Shown one piece after another: positions 24,813-33,064 of a DNA stretch of 64,000 nucleotides. The stretch is from Pedobacter sp. Leaf41. Lineage in GTDB: Bacteria > Bacteroidota > Bacteroidia > Sphingobacteriales > Sphingobacteriaceae. The stretch is taken from positions 1,052,127 through 1,116,126 of the forward strand of contig NZ_LMLE01000001.1 in the NCBI RefSeq assembly GCF_001422545.1, in the 5' to 3' direction. A program made the position numbers and the translations under genes. Each line of letters starts with the position of its first letter. Within the stretch, counting starts at the first letter, position 1. The notes beneath the pieces were generated by a model, which saw only the letters and a list, made by a program, of their open reading frames with translations, was not told the DNA's origin and made no database searches.

Positions 24813-24840
24813 GCCCTGGAAACATTTGGGTTTCCAGGGC
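24813..24840 (-). terminator. Intrinsic terminator of the SusC/SusD operon
   Basis: A perfect 10-bp stem (GCCCTGGAAA / TTTCCAGGGC) has an 8-nt loop. On the minus strand the stem is followed by ATTTTTG, so it acts best for the SusC/SusD transcript; from the other side it could also stop the desaturase message. Confidence 0.85.
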
Positions 24841-24874
24841 AAGATTACTTTTTTAGTCTGAGATAAAGCTAGAC

Positions 24875-26308
24875 CTAATTAATATCAAACCATAATTTGG
24901 TGGTCAGCAGGTCAGCACCCTGGCTGGCCACCGCATTTTTATAGCTTTGTCCGTTTAGGGATTGCTCTGTACCGGGATAAATAAAACGTACCGGAATCTG
25001 GCCATTCAGTACGGTATTCACCGAAGCGGTAAGTTGCGGGTAATCCAATCTGCGACGCTCGGCCCAGGCTTCCAAACCCTGCCCAAATAGTGCAAGCCAT
25101 TTTTGCTCACCGATTGATTTTTTATAACTAGCAGCATCATATTGAACTGATGGCTGCGCCAGATAAGCATTGGCTGCAGCATCCGATACACCAAATTGTT
25201 TCAGCGAAGCTGTGATGCCTTGCTTGTAGAGATCTGCAGCATTTTCTGTAGTTAAGCCTCTTGCAGCAGCCTCGGCTCTATCGAAAAGTAATTCTGCATA
25301 GCTGAAAATTACGGCAGGGGATTGCGGCGCAAGAAAATAAGTTCCTGGCTTGGAGGTTCTGGCAAAGCCCAGGTTACTGGCTTCTGAATTGGTTAAGCCA
25401 TTGGGCAAACCAAGATATTCTTCAGGGGTAGCGGTTTGTGTTCTGCTTGCATAAACTGGCAGGCGTGGGTCATTTAGCGAAAACAGCTTATCAACTATTG
25501 TTTTGCTAATCCGGTAGTCATCACGGGTATCAAATTGTGCACTTACGGGGTTCTGTTGTGGTGAGATCTGATAAATCAGTTGAGCAATATCCGTATTGTC
25601 ACTGATATACTGATCGCCATCAGCCTTAATCTCATCCAATACCTGCTTTGCCTTTGCAGGTTCTCTGTCTGCAATTCTCAAAGCGATTCTTAACCGTAAA
25701 GAGTTAGCGAACTTTTTCCATTTACCAATATTTCCACCATAGATAATGTCACCTGTAATAGCTTTCCCTGCTGGATCAAGAGCATTTTTAGCATTTTTCA
25801 GATCTTCCAAGATGCCAAAATAGACGTCTCTTTGTTTATCATAAGCTGGTGTTATGAATTCGTCTAATTTTCCTGCCTGACTGTAGGGAATATCACCATA
25901 GGCATCTGTAAGCAACAGGAATGACCAGGATTTTAAAGTTAAGGCCACACCCCGGTAATTTGGATTGGCGGTGGTATTTCCAATTTCAATGATCTTGTTA
26001 AAACCGGTGATACTTTGCGAGTACAAAGTAGACCATAAAGAGATAAAACTACTGTTCGAATAAATAAAGCGATCTTCTTCGGTATACTGGACCTTTGCCC
26101 AGTGTTGCGCAAAAAGAAGACTCGAATTCATGTTGTTAGTTGTTCCCCAATAGGCATCGGCTGTGTTTTTTATCGCCGCAGTAAGCAGATAATCAGGCTG
26201 TGCATCTTCAGTAGCGTTCGGATTGATGTTTACTTCGTCGAGTTCCTTGCCGCAGGAGGCCGCTAAAATTGAAACGAAAGCAGTGATATATAGAAATTTA
26301 TTTTTCAT
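24875..26308 (-). CDS. SusD/RagB-family outer-membrane lipoprotein
   Basis: 477 residues. The signal peptide ends in the lipobox ILAASC (C19), so the mature protein is a surface lipoprotein. ELDEVNINPNATEDAQPDYLLTAAIKN is typical of the SusD-like_2 group, and the TPR-rich fold shows in GVALTLKSWSFLLLTDAYGDIPYSQAG. It should cap the partner SusC barrel and bind the nutrient. Its start is 10 bases after the SusC stop, so the two form an operon. No glycosidase or peptidase gene accompanies them, so the substrate is open. The upstream SAM riboswitch hints at a sulfur- or methionine-related nutrient. Confidence 0.93.
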   Translation of the reverse strand: MKNKFLYITAFVSILAASCGKELDEVNINPNATEDAQPDYLLTAAIKNTADAYWGTTNNMNSSLLFAQHWAKVQYTEEDRFIYSNSSFISLWSTLYSQSITGFNKIIEIGNTTANPNYRGVALTLKSWSFLLLTDAYGDIPYSQAGKLDEFITPAYDKQRDVYFGILEDLKNAKNALDPAGKAITGDIIYGGNIGKWKKFANSLRLRIALRIADREPAKAKQVLDEIKADGDQYISDNTDIAQLIYQISPQQNPVSAQFDTRDDYRISKTIVDKLFSLNDPRLPVYASRTQTATPEEYLGLPNGLTNSEASNLGFARTSKPGTYFLAPQSPAVIFSYAELLFDRAEAAARGLTTENAADLYKQGITASLKQFGVSDAAANAYLAQPSVQYDAASYKKSIGEQKWLALFGQGLEAWAERRRLDYPQLTASVNTVLNGQIPVRFIYPGTEQSLNGQSYKNAVASQGADLLTTKLWFDIN

Positions 26309-26318
26309 GTGTACAGGA

Positions 26319-29300
26319 TTAAAATTTAATGTTCAGGTTGATGCCATAGCTGCGGGTTGTTGGGTTGGAAAGGCTCTCAAGTCCCTGGCCATTCCCGGTG
26401 TTAAAGGCTACCTCCGGATCGATATCGGCTACATTACGGTGCAGTATCGCCAGGTTTCTACCCACTAGTGATACCGATACCCCTTGCAGACTTAACGGGC
26501 GTATCCATTTCGAGGGTAGGTTATAACTTAGTTTAATTTCGCGGAGTTTGACGTAAGAGGCATCAAATATATTGGCTTCATCAATGGTGCGAAACGACTT
26601 GTAATAGGTTTGTGCAGAAAGTATTTTTTCGTTGCGTTTTCCATCAGCCGTTACGCCGTCGAAAATCATTCCGTCATCGTAAACCGTTACACCAGCAGGC
26701 ACCGTAGCACCATCAGCTAGTCTTACTGTTCCATTTGCTTTCACATTTCCTGGGTAATAATAGGAAATACCGCCAAATTCTGCCGCTCTGCCTGGCAGGG
26801 TAGAGGCAAGCACGCCTGTATAGGTTCCTGTTGCATAGGTTCCGTTGTAAATTGAGCCGCCAAAGCTGGCATCAATCAACACGCCCAAACTAATACCCTT
26901 ATAGGTGAAGGTATTGGATATGCCGCCTATCCAATCTGGTGTATATTTACCCAGTACCCTTTTGGTAGGATCAGTCTGTGGAGCTCCTGTTGCATTCACG
27001 ATGATATTTCCAACGCCATCTCTTAAAAAAGCGTTACCGAAAAGCGTTCCATAAGGTTGGCCGACAGCTGCGATGACTTGAGCAGAGTTCGTTGCCACGA
27101 CATAGTTTTGCAACAGCCCCGCTTGATCCAGCTCGATAACCTTACTTCTGTTCGCAGCATAATTCATATCAATATCCCAGGTTAGCTGCTTTCTGATAGG
27201 AGTAACCCCCAATTGTACTTCCACGCCTTTATTGTTGATTTTTCCTGCATTTAACAATTTGGACCTGAATCCGGTACTCTGGCTCACATCCACACTTAAA
27301 ATCTGGTCGTAGCTATTGGTATTGTATAAACTTACATCAAAACGAAGGCGCTTGTTGAACAACACAGCTTCTGCTCCTAATTCAGATGAAGTCGTGGTTT
27401 CAGGTTTCAGATCAGGATTCAAATCTGTGGCCGAAGGGCTGAGTTGAGGATTGCTTCCAAAAGGAGCATTGAAAGAATAGGTGTTAATCAGGCGATATGG
27501 ATCAGCATCCTTACCTACTTTCGACCAACCTCCACGTATTTTGGCATAATCGAGCACCTCGCTCTTGATATCAAAAGCCTCTGTCAGCACCAGGCTTCCG
27601 TTAAAGGAAGGGTAGAAATAAGATCTGTTCTGGGCCGGCAATGTCGATGACCAGTCGTTACGAGCCGTCACATTTACAAAAAGGTAATTCCTAAATCCAA
27701 TCTGCGCCGATGCGTAAGCACTGTAGGATTTCAATTTACTGTAATTATTAGAAGAGGTAAGCGGATCTCTGGAATTGTTCAAAGTGTATAATCCAGCGAC
27801 AGCAAGCCTCGGTGCACTCTGGTCATTTTGTTCGATATATCTTGAACGTATATTCGTTCCCAATAAGGCTTCCAGACTGAAATCATCATTGAGCTGTTTG
27901 GTATAGTTCAAGGTTGCATCGGTATTGCTTTCGTTCACGGTAAAAGCACTTTCGGTATAGGAACCAAAGGGAGTTCCATTGGTACCATATGCAATCCTGA
28001 TTTTGCGACGATCATTATAATAGTCCGTTCCCGAACGGAAGTTAAAGTTAAGACCATCATTAATTTTATAATTTAGGCCAATGTTTCCGATAATCCTATT
28101 CCGGTTTTGTGATACTGTATTTTCATAGGCCACCCAGTATGGATTGCTGTAATAACTGTTGTTCCAGTTGAAAGTGTTTCCGTTTTCATCCCGGTAATTT
28201 TTCAATTGATTAATGTCTACCTGTCTGCCAAACCAGGTAAACTGAAGCATGGTACTGGTCGACCTGGAACCGCCTGTTCCTGGTAAGTTGTCAGAACCAA
28301 GTTTACTGTAATTTGCATTCGCTGTTAGCGTTAGCTTTGGCGTAATCCTCAAAGTGGTGTTCATGGCAAACGAATTCTTGTCCTGCCCCGAGTTAGGCAC
28401 CACACCAACCTGTTTTAGATTGTTGTAGGATAAGCGGTAATCAAATTTCTCTCCGGCATCTTCAACAGCAATGCCATTGGAAAGAGAATAACCAGTTTCA
28501 AAAAAGTCACGAACATTATCTGGATTGGCTACGAATGGGACAGCAACTCCTTTTGAAAAAAACTGGGGAATCAACCTGCCATCCATTCTCGGGCCCCAGC
28601 TTTCATCCACACCGTCATTCGTTCCGGCACCCTTGCCATCTACGTAGCTAAACTTGCCTTCTGATCCCTGACCAAAAATATCCTGGTACTTTGGCAGTGT
28701 AAGTAAACTTTCAATAACCCCATTGGAGTTAAAACTAACCCCCAAACCCTTTTTCGATTTTCCGGATTTTGTTTTGATAATCACTACTCCGGCCGCTGCC
28801 CTTGAGCCGTACAACGCTGCTGCGTTCGGGCCTTTAAGCACACTGATCGATTCTATATCATTTGGGTTGATATCGGAAATTGTATTTGCGTAATCTCTTG
28901 CGCCAGCGGAATTGAGCTGCGAATTATCCACAGGTATACCATCCACAACAAAAAGTGGTTGGTTATTACCGGAAATAGAAGTTTCTCCTCTAATCACTAT
29001 GCGTGAAGAACCCATATCGCCCTGGCTATTGGTTACCCTTACGCCGGCAACCTTACCCGCCAGCGCATTTACCAGGTTGCTTTCCCTCGCTTCTGTTAAA
29101 CTTTCACCCTTGAGCTCCTGTACGGCATAACCCAGCGATTTTTTTTGTCTCGATATGCCCAAAGCGGTAACCACAACTTCATCTAAAGCGTTATCCGCAT
29201 CATTTAAAACCACGTTGAGCGCCTGTGTATCGCCAGATACTTCCAATTCTTTAGTGGCGAAGCCGATATAAGAAAATACCAATGTGCTCTTGCCAGTTAC

Positions 29301-29492
29301 CATAATGGTAAAACTGCCGGCACCATTACTCGTTACTGCCTGTTTGGTACCTTTTACAAAAATGGAAACACCGGGCAGAGTTTCTCCTGATGAACTTTTA
29401 ACCGTGCCTGATATGGAGATGTTTTGTGCACGTACGAATGGGGAAAGCAATAGCAGAAATAATATTGCCGGAAACATAATCTTGTTGAACAT
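26319..29492 (-). CDS. SusC/RagA-family TonB-linked outer-membrane transporter
   Basis: 1057 residues. After a signal peptide (ILFLLLLSPFVRA) come the CarboxypepD_reg-like domain (ISISGTVKSSSGETLPGVSIFVKG), the plug (LNEVVV-like TonB box region DEVVVTALGISRQKKSLGYAVQEL; GESLTEARESNLVNALAGKVAGV; IVIRGETSISGNNQPLFVVDGIPVD) and the barrel, ending SYGINLNIKF. No STN domain, so it is not a sigma/FecR signaller. It imports a nutrient across the outer membrane with energy from TonB. A SAM-I riboswitch on the same strand 5' of it is the likely control. Confidence 0.95.
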   Translation of the reverse strand: MFNKIMFPAILFLLLLSPFVRAQNISISGTVKSSSGETLPGVSIFVKGTKQAVTSNGAGSFTIMVTGKSTLVFSYIGFATKELEVSGDTQALNVVLNDADNALDEVVVTALGISRQKKSLGYAVQELKGESLTEARESNLVNALAGKVAGVRVTNSQGDMGSSRIVIRGETSISGNNQPLFVVDGIPVDNSQLNSAGARDYANTISDINPNDIESISVLKGPNAAALYGSRAAAGVVIIKTKSGKSKKGLGVSFNSNGVIESLLTLPKYQDIFGQGSEGKFSYVDGKGAGTNDGVDESWGPRMDGRLIPQFFSKGVAVPFVANPDNVRDFFETGYSLSNGIAVEDAGEKFDYRLSYNNLKQVGVVPNSGQDKNSFAMNTTLRITPKLTLTANANYSKLGSDNLPGTGGSRSTSTMLQFTWFGRQVDINQLKNYRDENGNTFNWNNSYYSNPYWVAYENTVSQNRNRIIGNIGLNYKINDGLNFNFRSGTDYYNDRRKIRIAYGTNGTPFGSYTESAFTVNESNTDATLNYTKQLNDDFSLEALLGTNIRSRYIEQNDQSAPRLAVAGLYTLNNSRDPLTSSNNYSKLKSYSAYASAQIGFRNYLFVNVTARNDWSSTLPAQNRSYFYPSFNGSLVLTEAFDIKSEVLDYAKIRGGWSKVGKDADPYRLINTYSFNAPFGSNPQLSPSATDLNPDLKPETTTSSELGAEAVLFNKRLRFDVSLYNTNSYDQILSVDVSQSTGFRSKLLNAGKINNKGVEVQLGVTPIRKQLTWDIDMNYAANRSKVIELDQAGLLQNYVVATNSAQVIAAVGQPYGTLFGNAFLRDGVGNIIVNATGAPQTDPTKRVLGKYTPDWIGGISNTFTYKGISLGVLIDASFGGSIYNGTYATGTYTGVLASTLPGRAAEFGGISYYYPGNVKANGTVRLADGATVPAGVTVYDDGMIFDGVTADGKRNEKILSAQTYYKSFRTIDEANIFDASYVKLREIKLSYNLPSKWIRPLSLQGVSVSLVGRNLAILHRNVADIDPEVAFNTGNGQGLESLSNPTTRSYGINLNIKF

Positions 29493-29541
29493 AATAGATC
29501 TTGTTGATGATTGATTAAGGGATGATGTCGCGAAATTTAGG

Positions 29542-29549
29542 CAAAGCTA
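29542..29549 (-). promoter_or_regulatory. Possible second promoter directly before susC-like gene
   Basis: TAGCTTTG on the minus strand fits TAnnTTTG and would give a 40-50 nt leader to the SusC-like start. The -33 region is poor. If real, it would let the operon be expressed independently of the riboswitch. Confidence 0.3.
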
Positions 29550-29768
29550 TTCCACTCCGCTTTGACGAATTTTTTAACACACTGATAATGAAAATTTTAA
29601 GTTTTTGTGGTATTTGCTGACTTTAGTCTGGACAAATACCCGTTCGCATTCGGTCTCTTTTACTAAGGTTTGAAATGCATGCGTAAATTGATTTTTGCTC
29701 GTTAGTTTTTTCCATTTATTTTATTTTTCTGATAGATCAACACTTATCAATTGTAGCAATCCGCTTAT

Positions 29769-29800
29769 AAAAAAAAGCACTCCTATAAACCAGCAGTGCT
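29769..29800 (-). terminator. Terminator of the SAM-I riboswitch expression platform
   Basis: On the minus strand, AGCACT and AGTGCT (plus-strand 29776-29781 and 29795-29800) form a 6-bp stem with a 13-nt loop followed by eight T residues. It lies 36 bases after the riboswitch aptamer and before the SusC-like gene, the expected position for SAM-dependent transcription termination. Confidence 0.75.
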
Positions 29801-29835
29801 CTCATATTCATTAACAATGATTTGGCCTTCAACTG

Positions 29836-29935
29836 ACTTAACTATCCCAGACTTTCCGGGATGGAATTAGCACCATACCTAAGGCTGGTTGCTAAGGTTT
29901 CACAGGGCCATTCCCTCCACCTTTCTTGATAAGTA
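29836..29935 (-). ncRNA. SAM-I (S-box) riboswitch
   Basis: On the minus strand the sequence reads ACTTATCAAGAAAGGTGGAG, then GGAATGGCCCTGTGAAACC, TTAGCAACC, AGCCTTAGGTATGGTGCTAATTCC in short pieces, closing with GGATAGTTAAGT. This contains every hallmark of the S-box: the P1 helix (ACTTA/TAAGT), the kink-turn core GAGGGA..GGCCC, the TGAAACC and GCAACC joiners, GGTGCTAATTCC and a P4 hairpin. A TATCTTTG promoter box lies just upstream and a T-rich terminator downstream. SAM binding should stop transcription before the SusC/SusD genes. Confidence 0.93.
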
Positions 29936-29952
29936 TTTTAAAATAACTGGCG

Positions 29953-29960
29953 CAAAGATA
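29953..29960 (-). promoter_or_regulatory. Candidate promoter -7 box of the riboswitch transcript
   Basis: TATCTTTG on the minus strand fits TAnnTTTG and would start RNA about ten bases before the riboswitch P1 helix, an ideal place. Confidence 0.55.
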
Positions 29961-30032
29961 ATAGAAAAATCATATTGTCTAGTAATTCTATAGATTTTAT
30001 TGAAATGTTTTTTTCTTAAGGCTAATCATGCC

Positions 30033-30040
30033 TACATTTG
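30033..30040 (+). promoter_or_regulatory. Candidate -7 box for the TlpA-like gene
   Basis: TACATTTG fits TAnnTTTG. It places the RNA start near 30045, downstream of an in-frame ATG at 30028, which supports the later ATG at 30064 as the real start. Confidence 0.45.
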
Positions 30041-30063
30041 CGCTGTTAATTGATCAACATCCC

Positions 30064-31335
30064 ATGAAAATAAAATATATTTTAATAGTTGTAGCAGGAC
30101 TTTTCCTACAGAATGCATCAGCGCAATCAAAAAATGAAATCAAAAGCAATAGTGTCGAATCTCCAAAATCTTTTCAGGCAGATGGAATCTGGAGAGGTGT
30201 CTTTAATCTCAAATCGGGTGTTGAAGTACCCTTTAACTTTGAAATCAAAAATAGAAACGGTGACCAACCCTTTCTCAGCTTTTTAAATGCCGATGAGCGC
30301 TTCGACGGGGGAGTTGTAAAAAGGAAAGGCGATTCATTGTTGATTAACCTGGATCAGTTCGACAATGTTCTTTCATTTAAAATCCAGAAAGATTCACTTG
30401 TCGGCGTATTGAAGAGACAGGATGGATCTGGAAAACCACTGCCTGTGTATGCCAGTAAAGCAAAGCAATATCGGTTTGCAACCAGTGGTCAGGCACCAGA
30501 TGCAGATATTTCTGGAAAATACGATATCGTTTTTCAGTCACAAAATGGCAAAAATGAAAATGCGGTAGGACTTTTTAAGCAAACCGGAAACAAGATTACA
30601 GGTACATTCCTCCGCATTACCGGCGATTCCCGCTATCTTGAAGGCAGTGTTGATGGAAACCATTTTTATCTTTCCGGTTTCATCGGTTCGAGTCCTGCTT
30701 ACTACAAAGGCACATTTTCGAAAGAAGGTAAAATTGTGGGAGAAGCAGTGAGTGCCAGGGGAAATACACCCTTCACCGGGACTCAAAATCAAAATGCGGC
30801 CCTCCCGGATGCGACCAAATTAACTTTTTTAAAAGAAGGGTATAAAACGCTGGATTTTTCTCTCCCGGATGTTAATGGAAAGAAGATTTCGTTGAAGGAT
30901 GAGAAATTTAAAAATAAAGTTGTGATCCTGACGATTACCGGAACCTGGTGCCCTAATTGTGTAGATGAGGCAGCATTCATCGCTCCATGGTACAAGGAAA
31001 ATCGCAGTCGTGGCGTTGAAGTTATTGGCATTCATTATGAGCGGCAACTGGATTCGGCTTTTGTAAAAAAAGCATTGGGCAGATTCCGCGATAAGTTCGG
31101 CATTGAATATGATCAGGTAATCGCTGGCAAACCGGATAAAAAACAGGTTGCAGAATCACTTCCTGGACTAAGTAATTTCCTTTCTTTTCCAACGATGATC
31201 ATCATCGATAAAAATGGAAATGTTGCACAGATCCATACAGGTTATAGTGGACCAGCAACAGGAAAATACTACACTGATTTCGTCAAAGCATTCAATGACG
31301 AGATTGATGGATTGTTGTCGAAAAAACTGCTGTAG
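30064..31335 (+). CDS. Exported TlpA-like thioredoxin-fold protein
   Basis: About 423 residues. A Sec signal peptide (MKIKYILIVVAGLFLQNASA) starts it; an in-frame ATG twelve codons earlier would spoil the signal and lies inside the promoter. Residues roughly 30-250 form a beta-rich region often seen before TlpA domains. The AhpC/TSA-type thioredoxin fold follows, with FSLPDVNGKKISLKDE and the redox motif WCPNC. The protein likely acts as a periplasmic disulfide reductase or isomerase. It is divergent from the SAM riboswitch/SusC operon, with which it may or may not share function. A strong terminator follows. Confidence 0.88.
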   Translation: MKIKYILIVVAGLFLQNASAQSKNEIKSNSVESPKSFQADGIWRGVFNLKSGVEVPFNFEIKNRNGDQPFLSFLNADERFDGGVVKRKGDSLLINLDQFDNVLSFKIQKDSLVGVLKRQDGSGKPLPVYASKAKQYRFATSGQAPDADISGKYDIVFQSQNGKNENAVGLFKQTGNKITGTFLRITGDSRYLEGSVDGNHFYLSGFIGSSPAYYKGTFSKEGKIVGEAVSARGNTPFTGTQNQNAALPDATKLTFLKEGYKTLDFSLPDVNGKKISLKDEKFKNKVVILTITGTWCPNCVDEAAFIAPWYKENRSRGVEVIGIHYERQLDSAFVKKALGRFRDKFGIEYDQVIAGKPDKKQVAESLPGLSNFLSFPTMIIIDKNGNVAQIHTGYSGPATGKYYTDFVKAFNDEIDGLLSKKLL

Positions 31336-31422
31336 AAGAGGCTTTAACAAGAAATTAGTTTATTTGGAAGTCCTTTTCCTAACATTCGATTTCATAAATA
31401 TTTCGAGTACTTTGAGAAACAA

Positions 31423-31455
31423 AAAAGCCCGCTATCTTATGATTTGCGGGCTTTT
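31423..31455. terminator. Bidirectional intrinsic terminator
   Basis: AAAAGCCCGC and GCGGGCTTTT form a perfect 10-bp stem with a 13-nt loop, flanked by A-run and T-run. It separates the TlpA-like gene from the opposite-strand tRNA-Ser and can serve both. Confidence 0.85.
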
Positions 31456-31477
31456 GAAATTTTTAATACTAAATCTG

Positions 31478-31562
31478 CGGAAAGCGAGGGATTCGAACCC
31501 CCGGACCTGTTACAGTCAACAGTTTTCAAGACTGCCGCATTCGACCACTCTGCCAGCTTTCC
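31478..31562 (-). tRNA. tRNA-Ser (anticodon TGA)
   Basis: On the minus strand the 85-nt sequence starts GGAAAGCTGGCAGAGTGGTC, has the 7-bp acceptor stem GGAAAGC/GCTTTCC, discriminator G, anticodon loop CTTGAAA (anticodon TGA), a long variable arm typical of class II tRNAs, and the T-arm GGTTCGAATCC. The anticodon reads UCA-type serine codons. CCA is not encoded. It lies between a bidirectional terminator and the YihY gene. Confidence 0.95.
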
Positions 31563-31657
31563 GGAGGCAAAAGTACAAACTCCGGTTAAATCTGCAAATT
31601 AAGAATGCATTTTTTTTATATTAAATTGATAATTGCTTAACGCAGAGGTAGAAAAAT

Positions 31658-32647
31658 TTATTTTTTTTGGATATTTCCTTCAATTGGATCGGATTTTTTG
31701 AACAGATTGAAAGTAGGTCTTATTATTTTAACACTGCGTTTACTTACATCAACGCTGGCATTTAACTCAAAACCGATTAATAAAATAAGAGAGTTTAAAT
31801 ATAACCAAATCATCACCACGATGAGGGTTCCGATAGATCCGTAAACTTTGTTGTATGATGCAAAATGATTAATGTAATAGGAGAATCCCCAAATGGTTAA
31901 AAAAGCTAGAATAGTTGCAAGCCACGAGCCGGCGCTAAATAACTTCCACTTTTTCGTATGCGAAGGTCCATATCTGTACAAAATTGAAATGGTGATGAAA
32001 TATAAAATAGCCAACAATGCCCATCGTGTAAATTGAATGGCATAAACTGCGAGGCTATCCTTGATGTGTAATTCTCCTTTAATGTAATTTAATGCTACTT
32101 CGCCTATTGCCATTGCACTGATACAAATAATAATAGACAAACATATTACTGTGGTTAAAACAAACGCTATTAATCTTTGCTTCAACCAGCCTCGGGTTTC
32201 TATAATCAGCGAGGATTTATTAAAGGCCTTCATTAAGTTTTTAACCCCATTGGTGGCAAAAAATATAGCCGATAGAAATCCAAGAGACAACAAACCTGTA
32301 TTTTGATTTTTGACAATATCTTTCAATGTAGACTCAAAAGCATCGTAAGCATTATGAGGTAAAACCAGTTCAATTAAACTTAGCAATTGGTCTTGGAAAC
32401 CTTTAATTGGAATGAAAGGGATTAACGTAAAAAGGAAAATTATTCCAGGGAATATGGCCAACATGAAACTATAAGCCAAAGATGAAGCTTTGTTCACCAA
32501 CGTATCTTTACCAATTTCCCTAAAAAAAAATGTTGCAACGGTGTAGAGAGGCAGTGGGCTAAATCCAGGCAATACACATCCTTTGGTCCATTCGATAAAA
32601 GTAGAATAGATTTTAAGATGTAGCAATTGCCGATGTAACCATTCCAT
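31658..32647 (-). CDS. YihY/BrkB family inner-membrane protein
   Basis: 329 residues with about six membrane helices. Family hallmarks include the N-terminal KASSLAYSFMLAIFPGIIFLFTLIPFIP and the later AGSWLATILAFLTIWGFSYYINHFASYNKVYGSIGTLIVVMIWLYLNSLILLIGFELNA. It was once called ribonuclease BN by error. The role is unknown, probably envelope-related. It is the last gene of a four-gene run (PASTA protein, MltG, thioesterase, YihY), 9 bases after the thioesterase. Confidence 0.92.
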   Translation of the reverse strand: MEWLHRQLLHLKIYSTFIEWTKGCVLPGFSPLPLYTVATFFFREIGKDTLVNKASSLAYSFMLAIFPGIIFLFTLIPFIPIKGFQDQLLSLIELVLPHNAYDAFESTLKDIVKNQNTGLLSLGFLSAIFFATNGVKNLMKAFNKSSLIIETRGWLKQRLIAFVLTTVICLSIIICISAMAIGEVALNYIKGELHIKDSLAVYAIQFTRWALLAILYFITISILYRYGPSHTKKWKLFSAGSWLATILAFLTIWGFSYYINHFASYNKVYGSIGTLIVVMIWLYLNSLILLIGFELNASVDVSKRSVKIIRPTFNLFKKSDPIEGNIQKK

Positions 32648-32656
32648 TTGTTTTTT

Positions 32657-33064
32657 CTAAAAATACTGTTTCACACCGTCCATAAAATTTTGGGGTGGGT
32701 GGCAAGGTCTTCTGGTTTGTTTGTCAACAAAAACAAGTACAGTTTTTCCAATGTTAATTAGCTCTTCCTTTTCATTATAGATTTCGTACTCTACATTTAA
32801 ACGTACTGTTGGCAAATCTTTAACAATACACTTAACGGTAAGCAACTGATTGTATAACGCGGGCTTCAAAAACTTCGATTGAAGCTCTAACAAAGGAAGC
32901 ATTACACCTTCCGCCTCCATCGATTCGTAGGTAATGCCAGAACAAGCTTCAAAACACTCAGTTCTTGCTAATTCATAATACAAAGCATAGTTTGCATGAT
33001 GAACAACTCCCATCTGATCCGTTTCGGCATAACGTACTTTTACTTTTGTTTCATGTACAAACAT
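32657..33064 (-). CDS. Acyl-CoA thioesterase (hotdog fold, YbgC-like)
   Basis: 135 residues of the 4HBT hotdog family. The N-terminal VRYAETDQMGVVHHANYALYYELAR carries catalytic D16 and the typical YAETDxMGVVHH motif. It hydrolyses acyl-CoA or acyl-ACP thioesters in the cytoplasm. Its ATG overlaps the MltG stop by one base (TAATG), so translation is coupled. Clustering with cell-wall genes suggests a housekeeping role in lipid or envelope supply. Confidence 0.92.
   Translation of the reverse strand: MFVHETKVKVRYAETDQMGVVHHANYALYYELARTECFEACSGITYESMEAEGVMLPLLELQSKFLKPALYNQLLTVKCIVKDLPTVRLNVEYEIYNEKEELINIGKTVLVFVDKQTRRPCHPPQNFMDGVKQYF

Noticed and set aside
31478..31562. tRNA-Ser as a phage or island attachment site
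   Set aside because: I found no duplicate of the tRNA 3' end elsewhere in the window and no integrase gene.
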